Origin: UBA4717 sp002404395
Lineage (GTDB): Bacteria; Bacillota; Clostridia; Oscillospirales; CAG-272
NCBI GenBank assembly: GCA_937902275.1
Contig: CALFNW010000046.1
Location: 1-9,371, forward strand
Reading direction: 5' to 3'
Length of the DNA: 9,371 bases
Shown piece after piece: positions 7,371 to 9,371 of the stretch. The number at the start of each line of letters is the position of its first letter. Within the stretch, counting starts at the first letter, position 1. A program made the position numbers and the translations under genes. Under the pieces are notes generated by a model. That model was given only the letters and a program-made list of their open reading frames with translations, had not been told where the DNA came from and ran no database searches.

Positions 7371-7697
7371 TTATTCTTCATATATCTCTTCCTCCTCAGA
7401 CATCAAAGCTTCTCCGTACTCGGTAAAAGCATAGCTTGACGTACGGTCAAAACTGTTGTCGTTGTACTCACATTTTTTGATAATTCCCGCTGTTACAAGT
7501 TTTTTCAATGCATTTGAAACAGCCTTTTTGCCCATAAACGGAAACACAATGCAAAAATTCTTTTTACTTTGGCGAAACCAATTCTTTCCCTGAAACTGCG
7601 AGGCATTTTCTTTGATTTGAGTCCAAACATATCCCGCAAGCAATGCGGAATTTATACCGCGAAGAACTGATATTTTATCGCTGTATATGCATACCAT
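7371..7697 (-). CDS. Winged-helix-like DNA-binding protein
   Basis: This is a 108-residue protein resembling the small winged-helix (replication-organiser-like) proteins of Bacillota phages and conjugative elements. Residues ~10-30 form a helix of the type that opens such domains (SALLAGYVWTQIKENA). An FPFMGKKAVSNALKKLVTAGIIKK stretch (~53-76) fits a helix-turn-helix with recognition helix, and NSFDRTSSYAFTEYGEAL (~81-98) fits the beta-wing; the Phe-Asp-Arg-Thr-x-x-Tyr pattern is typical of these wings. The tail is strongly acidic (EEEEIYEE). A GGAGG at 7709-7705 lies 7 nt before the ATG and fixes the start. It sits directly behind an intrinsic terminator and ahead of the micro-protein gene. 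It could regulate the cassette or act in element replication; the sequence does not decide between these. Confidence 0.75.
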   Translation of the reverse strand: MVCIYSDKISVLRGINSALLAGYVWTQIKENASQFQGKNWFRQSKKNFCIVFPFMGKKAVSNALKKLVTAGIIKKCEYNDNSFDRTSSYAFTEYGEALMSEEEEIYEE

Positions 7698-7704
7698 CTT
7701 TTTT

Positions 7705-7709
7705 CCTCC
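7705..7709 (-). promoter_or_regulatory. Shine-Dalgarno of the winged-helix gene
   Basis: GGAGG is followed by a 7-nt A-rich spacer and the ATG at 7697. It begins only two nucleotides beyond the T-tract and following A of the terminator, leaving no space for a separate promoter between terminator and gene. Confidence 0.75.
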
Positions 7710-7711
7710 GT

Positions 7712-7750
7712 AAAAAAAACTGCCTTTGCCGTAGAGACAAAGACAGTTTT
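7712..7750 (-). terminator. Intrinsic terminator or attenuator downstream of the surface-protein gene
   Basis: Read on the minus strand, 7750-7738 pairs with 7728-7716 as a 13-bp stem (AAAACTG, one T-G wobble, then CTTTG against CAAAG and CAGTTTT) with a 9-nt loop at 7737-7729. A run of eight T follows (7719-7712, partly in the stem). This is a canonical rho-independent terminator for the gene ending at 7766. Because the winged-helix gene starts 14 nt after it, it could equally act as an attenuator that limits readthrough into the cassette. Confidence 0.85.
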
Positions 7751-7765
7751 AAAAATCAGTTTGAT

Positions 7766-9371
7766 TTATGAAATATACCAATCATCATAGGCCGAGCCTT
7801 TGATAATAACCGTATTCGTATTGACCCTTCGAGTAATCATACCTGCCGGCGTCCACAAATCGCTTTGCTCAACCGTGGCGGTATAATTACCGTCAGGATA
7901 CCAAAGAGGGGTAAAATGAAGCCTGCCGTATGAGTCATTTTGTCTGAATATCCATTGATTCGACGCAAGTTCAAGAGTGCGGTACTTGTTAAGTGAAGTC
8001 AGATAAGAAAACTCAGGAAATTTTGCAACAGCGTACTGTGATAAAGTGTAGGAATCGGCATTCGGCACTGCATAACCGCTGACGGATTTTATTCCGTTTA
8101 CAAGTGCCATTTCAACACCGTAGCCTGACTTCATTGTCCATACACCGTTATTAAACGCAGCATTAGCACTTGCAGCAGGCGTTACCTTCGGTTTATCGGA
8201 TGAAAATCCGATACCGTAAGATGTTTTCTTAAATACTCCGTCTGCATATGACCATTCATTCCAAGTTGCAATATCATTCTTTTCGGTCGGTACACCGGGA
8301 ACGGTAAATCCGCTCGGAGCCGATATTTCATACTGTGTATCAGGTGTCGAAGATACAGTATACTTGCAGGTTGGATAACTTCTTTTCACAAGTCCGTATG
8401 ACACACCGTTTTCAATAATTTCACCACTGATATATATCGTGCTGCTGCCGATATTCTTGGGAACAGTCCACTTGAAGTAAAGCAAATTTTTATCGTTTGC
8501 AGGCACTGCAACCTGTGTTTTAGTGATGGTTTTAATTACCGTGCTGTCCTTGTATACCTTGAACAAGACCGACACATTTTCACTCGGTACGCAATTTTTT
8601 GTACCGCTGTTTACAAGATTAAAACTCGTGATTACCTCTGTGTCTTCTCTGTAGGAAGAATTAGGCGTTATCGGCTCTAACGATAATTTGCGTTCTTCTT
8701 TCCACTGTGCATACAAGGTTAGATTAGCATTGCCTGTATACTTCGCACCGCTGTTGTAATTGGTTCCTGTACCATCCGCTTTGGTATTCCACTTGACAAA
8801 GGTGTAACCCGTTCTTGTCGGCTTTGTTGATGAAAGTGTCAACGCAATTCCGTAAGTTTTCGTCTGATTTCCGGGCGCACCCGAGCCGCCGTTTGCGTCG
8901 TATTTGACCGTATATTTTATCGGCGTCCAGACAGCATACAATGTTAGGTTTGCATTGCCTGTATACTTAGCACCGCTGTTGTAATTTGTGCCTGTACCGT
9001 CTGCCTTGGTGTTCCACTTGCTGAAAGTGTAGCCTGTTCTTGTAGGTTTGGTTGATGATAAAGTCAAGTCAACACCATGATTTTTTGTCTGATTGCCGGG
9101 AGCACCCGAACCGCCGTTTGCGTCGTATTTGACGGTATACTTATTCGGTGTCCAAACCGCATACAATGTCAGATTTGCATTGCCTGTATACACAGCACCG
9201 CTGTTGTAATTGATGCCTGTACCGTCCGATTTGGTATTCCACTTAACAAATGTGTAGCCTGTCCTTGTCGGCTTTGTTGATGAAAGTGTCAGCGCAACTC
9301 CGTAAGTTTTGGTCTGATTACCGGGAGCACCCGATCCGCCGTTCGCATTGTATGTGACCGTATATGTGATC
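7766..9371 (-). CDS. InlB-B-repeat surface protein, C-terminal 535 residues (5' end outside window)
   Basis: The frame is open to the window edge. It starts with three complete 75-residue InlB B-repeats (Listeria-Bacteroides/Flg_new type; cores YDANGGSGAPGNQTK, GYTF-x-KWNTK and GTNYNSGA). After KEERKLSLEP comes a CARDB-like beta-sandwich (V-x-SFNLVNSG, then VSVLFKVYKDS and LYFKWTVP; roughly the 110 residues after the repeats). A C-terminal region of about 200 residues follows, rich in Tyr, Trp and Ser (YAVAKFPEFSY, HFTPLWYPDGNY, DDWYIS at the end). It contains no LPxTG motif, terminal hydrophobic helix or basic tail, so if the protein is surface-attached the anchor must be N-terminal or non-covalent. 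Such repeats occur in secreted or wall-exposed adhesins, and similar proteins are carried by clostridial conjugative elements. A role in cell contact is inferred. The ATG at 9193 is inside a repeat and is not the start. Confidence 0.88.
   Translation of the reverse strand, partial: ITYTVTYNANGGSGAPGNQTKTYGVALTLSSTKPTRTGYTFVKWNTKSDGTGINYNSGAVYTGNANLTLYAVWTPNKYTVKYDANGGSGAPGNQTKNHGVDLTLSSTKPTRTGYTFSKWNTKADGTGTNYNSGAKYTGNANLTLYAVWTPIKYTVKYDANGGSGAPGNQTKTYGIALTLSSTKPTRTGYTFVKWNTKADGTGTNYNSGAKYTGNANLTLYAQWKEERKLSLEPITPNSSYREDTEVITSFNLVNSGTKNCVPSENVSVLFKVYKDSTVIKTITKTQVAVPANDKNLLYFKWTVPKNIGSSTIYISGEIIENGVSYGLVKRSYPTCKYTVSSTPDTQYEISAPSGFTVPGVPTEKNDIATWNEWSYADGVFKKTSYGIGFSSDKPKVTPAASANAAFNNGVWTMKSGYGVEMALVNGIKSVSGYAVPNADSYTLSQYAVAKFPEFSYLTSLNKYRTLELASNQWIFRQNDSYGRLHFTPLWYPDGNYTATVEQSDLWTPAGMITRRVNTNTVIIKGSAYDDWYIS
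8693..9367 (-). repeat. Three tandem 225-bp repeats encoding InlB B-repeats
   Basis: The units are 9367-9143, 9142-8918 and 8917-8693, exactly 225 bp each and in frame. The anchor sequence gcattgcctgtata recurs at 8727, 8952 and 9177. Units 2 and 3 differ at only 9 of 75 residues, four of them in the last five positions where the array ends. Units 1 and 3 share TYG-x-AL and FVKW where unit 2 has NHGVDL and FSKW. The array probably continues upstream of the window. Confidence 0.93.

Noticed and set aside
9077..9280. Plus-strand frame of 67 codons within the repeats
   Set aside because: It is antisense to the InlB repeats, and its open frame is a by-product of the repeated codons.
8693..9371. 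CRISPR array
   Set aside because: The repeat unit is 225 bp, in frame and protein-coding, with no short repeat-spacer pattern.

Overview
The window reads as the backbone of an integrative conjugative element (Tn1549/Tn4451-like or related) from a gut-type Clostridia/Bacillota genome. This rests on the genes themselves: a giant methylase-helicase of the LtrC type, a TnpV family protein, an InlB-B-repeat surface protein and a small winged-helix protein. It is supported by AGGAGG-type ribosome binding sites, very tight gene spacing and base composition. No taxonomic marker gene is present, so the host is an inference. Every gene I can support lies on the minus strand, so transcription runs from high to low coordinates.

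Layout in transcription order. (1) 9371-7766: 3' part of a gene for a secreted protein with three complete 75-residue InlB/Listeria-Bacteroides repeats (225-bp DNA repeats), a CARDB-like beta domain and a C-terminal domain without a sorting signal; its 5' end is outside the window. (2) 7750-7712: a strong intrinsic terminator whose T-tract nearly touches the next ribosome binding site. (3) 7697-7371: a 108-residue winged-helix-like protein. (4) 7327-7160: a 55-residue four-cysteine, probably zinc-binding, micro-protein. (5) 7206-6994: a 70-residue helical protein of unknown role. (6) 6988 to the window edge: at least 2,329 codons of one uninterrupted reading frame, carrying an ArdC-like N-terminal domain, a disordered linker, conserved domains of unknown function, a MutS domain-I-like module, an N6-adenine methyltransferase and a SNF2-type helicase. 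The stop codon is outside the window.

The most striking feature is hidden inside gene 6. Its disordered linker is encoded by the same DNA, in another frame on the same strand, as a complete 117-residue TnpV protein (6183-5830). This inner gene has its own strong Shine-Dalgarno and a good candidate sigma-A promoter. It is a clear overprinted gene pair.

How they may work together (inference): the small genes and the giant protein look like one translationally linked cassette. The giant protein combines parts known from anti-restriction proteins (ArdC; the methylase-helicase arrangement of phage P1 DarB) with a mismatch-recognition-type fold, so a role in protecting or processing the transferred element DNA in the recipient is reasonable. 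TnpV, made independently from the internal promoter, could act in excision or element control. The surface protein could act in cell contact.
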